Notes under the pieces: model-generated
What the model was told of the DNA's origin: nothing
What the model saw: the letters and a program-made list of their open reading frames with translations, nothing else
The model's database searches: none
Shown: piece after piece, positions 63,734 to 64,000 of the stretch
How positions within the stretch are numbered: the first letter of the stretch is position 1
Layout of the letters: each line of letters starts with the position of its first letter
Assembly (NCBI RefSeq): GCF_029277445.1
Contig: NZ_CP119566.1
Coordinates: forward strand, 1,023,001-1,087,000
DNA: 64,000 nt
Direction: 5' to 3'
DNA from: Pararhizobium qamdonense
GTDB taxonomy: Bacteria > Pseudomonadota > Alphaproteobacteria > Rhizobiales > Rhizobiaceae
Translations under genes and position numbers: made by a program

Positions 63734-64000
63734 ATGGCACAGCAAATTGAAGAGCTTTACGGACAACTGGGGGAAGTCACCAAAATCCTAGTGGAACACT
63801 GCGAAGTTACACTGCAGGTCACCATCACAGATCTGCAGCGCAAGTCGCTACTAATGGCCTGTGCAAGCTATTTTGAGCACAAGCTCTCAACAGATGTCGA
63901 AGTGTTTTGTGCCCGACGCACAGGTAAAATGCATCCGGTAGTGTTTCTCGTCAAAGCCAAGGCCATATCACGACAGTACCATAGCTGGTTTGATTGGGAT
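63734..64000 (+). CDS. Probable HEPN-domain partner (MAE_28990-like), cut by the window end
   Basis: The first 89 residues (MAQQIEELYGQLGEVTKILVEHC, LQRKSLLMACASYFEHKLSTDVEVFCARR) are helical and resemble the N-terminal half of HEPN proteins that follow DUF262 genes. The catalytic Rx4-6H would lie beyond the window, so the assignment rests on position and pattern. Confidence 0.6.
   Translation, partial: MAQQIEELYGQLGEVTKILVEHCEVTLQVTITDLQRKSLLMACASYFEHKLSTDVEVFCARRTGKMHPVVFLVKAKAISRQYHSWFDWD

Noticed and set aside
1..64000. CRISPR arrays, tRNA or rRNA genes
   Set aside because: No regularly spaced repeats and no cloverleaf or rRNA-like stretch were noticed while reading; a tRNA scan was not possible.

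Overview
The window looks like accessory DNA from a member of the Rhizobiaceae (Rhizobium/Agrobacterium type). The reasons are high-GC codon use over most of its length, many LysR regulators each beside an ABC importer or catabolic operon, a MocR regulator, an M81 (MlrC) peptidase and two rhizobial-style uncharacterised proteins. No rRNA, tRNA, replication or core translation genes are seen except a spare peptide deformylase, which fits a plasmid, chromid or chromosomal island. Species cannot be named from this.

Layout. 0-6.8 kb: two Tat-exported epoxide-hydrolase-like enzymes flank a tiny orphan TatA and an orphan OmpR-type response regulator, followed by a DUF3311 protein, a CynX-type MFS transporter and a homocysteine S-methyltransferase homologue. 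7.2-8.9 kb: a DUF262 + HEPN defence-type pair. 9.1-12 kb: an acyl-CoA-dehydrogenase-like flavin monooxygenase and a secreted alpha/beta hydrolase, with candidate operators between them. 12.1-22.6 kb: a tight seven-gene operon (class II HMG-CoA reductase, ribose-type ABC importer with a permease fused to a lactonase-like propeller, a second propeller protein, HMG-CoA lyase) under a divergent MocR regulator with a perfect inverted repeat between them. I read this as a mevalonate or mevalonolactone uptake and catabolism system.

22.6-40.5 kb is catabolic and transport territory: FAD monooxygenase, broken cupin gene, LysR, MlrC peptidase, RidA, HpcH/HpaI aldolase, Pht5-like protein, LysR, polar amino-acid ABC importer, peptide deformylase, alpha/beta hydrolase, broken CDP-diglyceride hydrolase, cupin, nonsense-mutated aldo/keto reductase, and an acetolactate-synthase-like enzyme.

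41.7-64 kb is a defence-rich island. It holds a giant DUF4011-helicase-nuclease-DUF3320 protein, an IS630-like transposase with an extra N-terminal HTH, a frameshifted HNH endonuclease, a SIR2-HerA pair, and a second DUF262 + probable HEPN pair running off the window end. It is interrupted at 50.9-57 kb by a LysR/cysteine hydrolase/GYD/ABC/MBL metabolic cluster. A short palindromic repeat occurs three times at module boundaries here. Four genes in the window are disrupted by frameshifts or a stop codon, meaning either ongoing decay or sequence errors.
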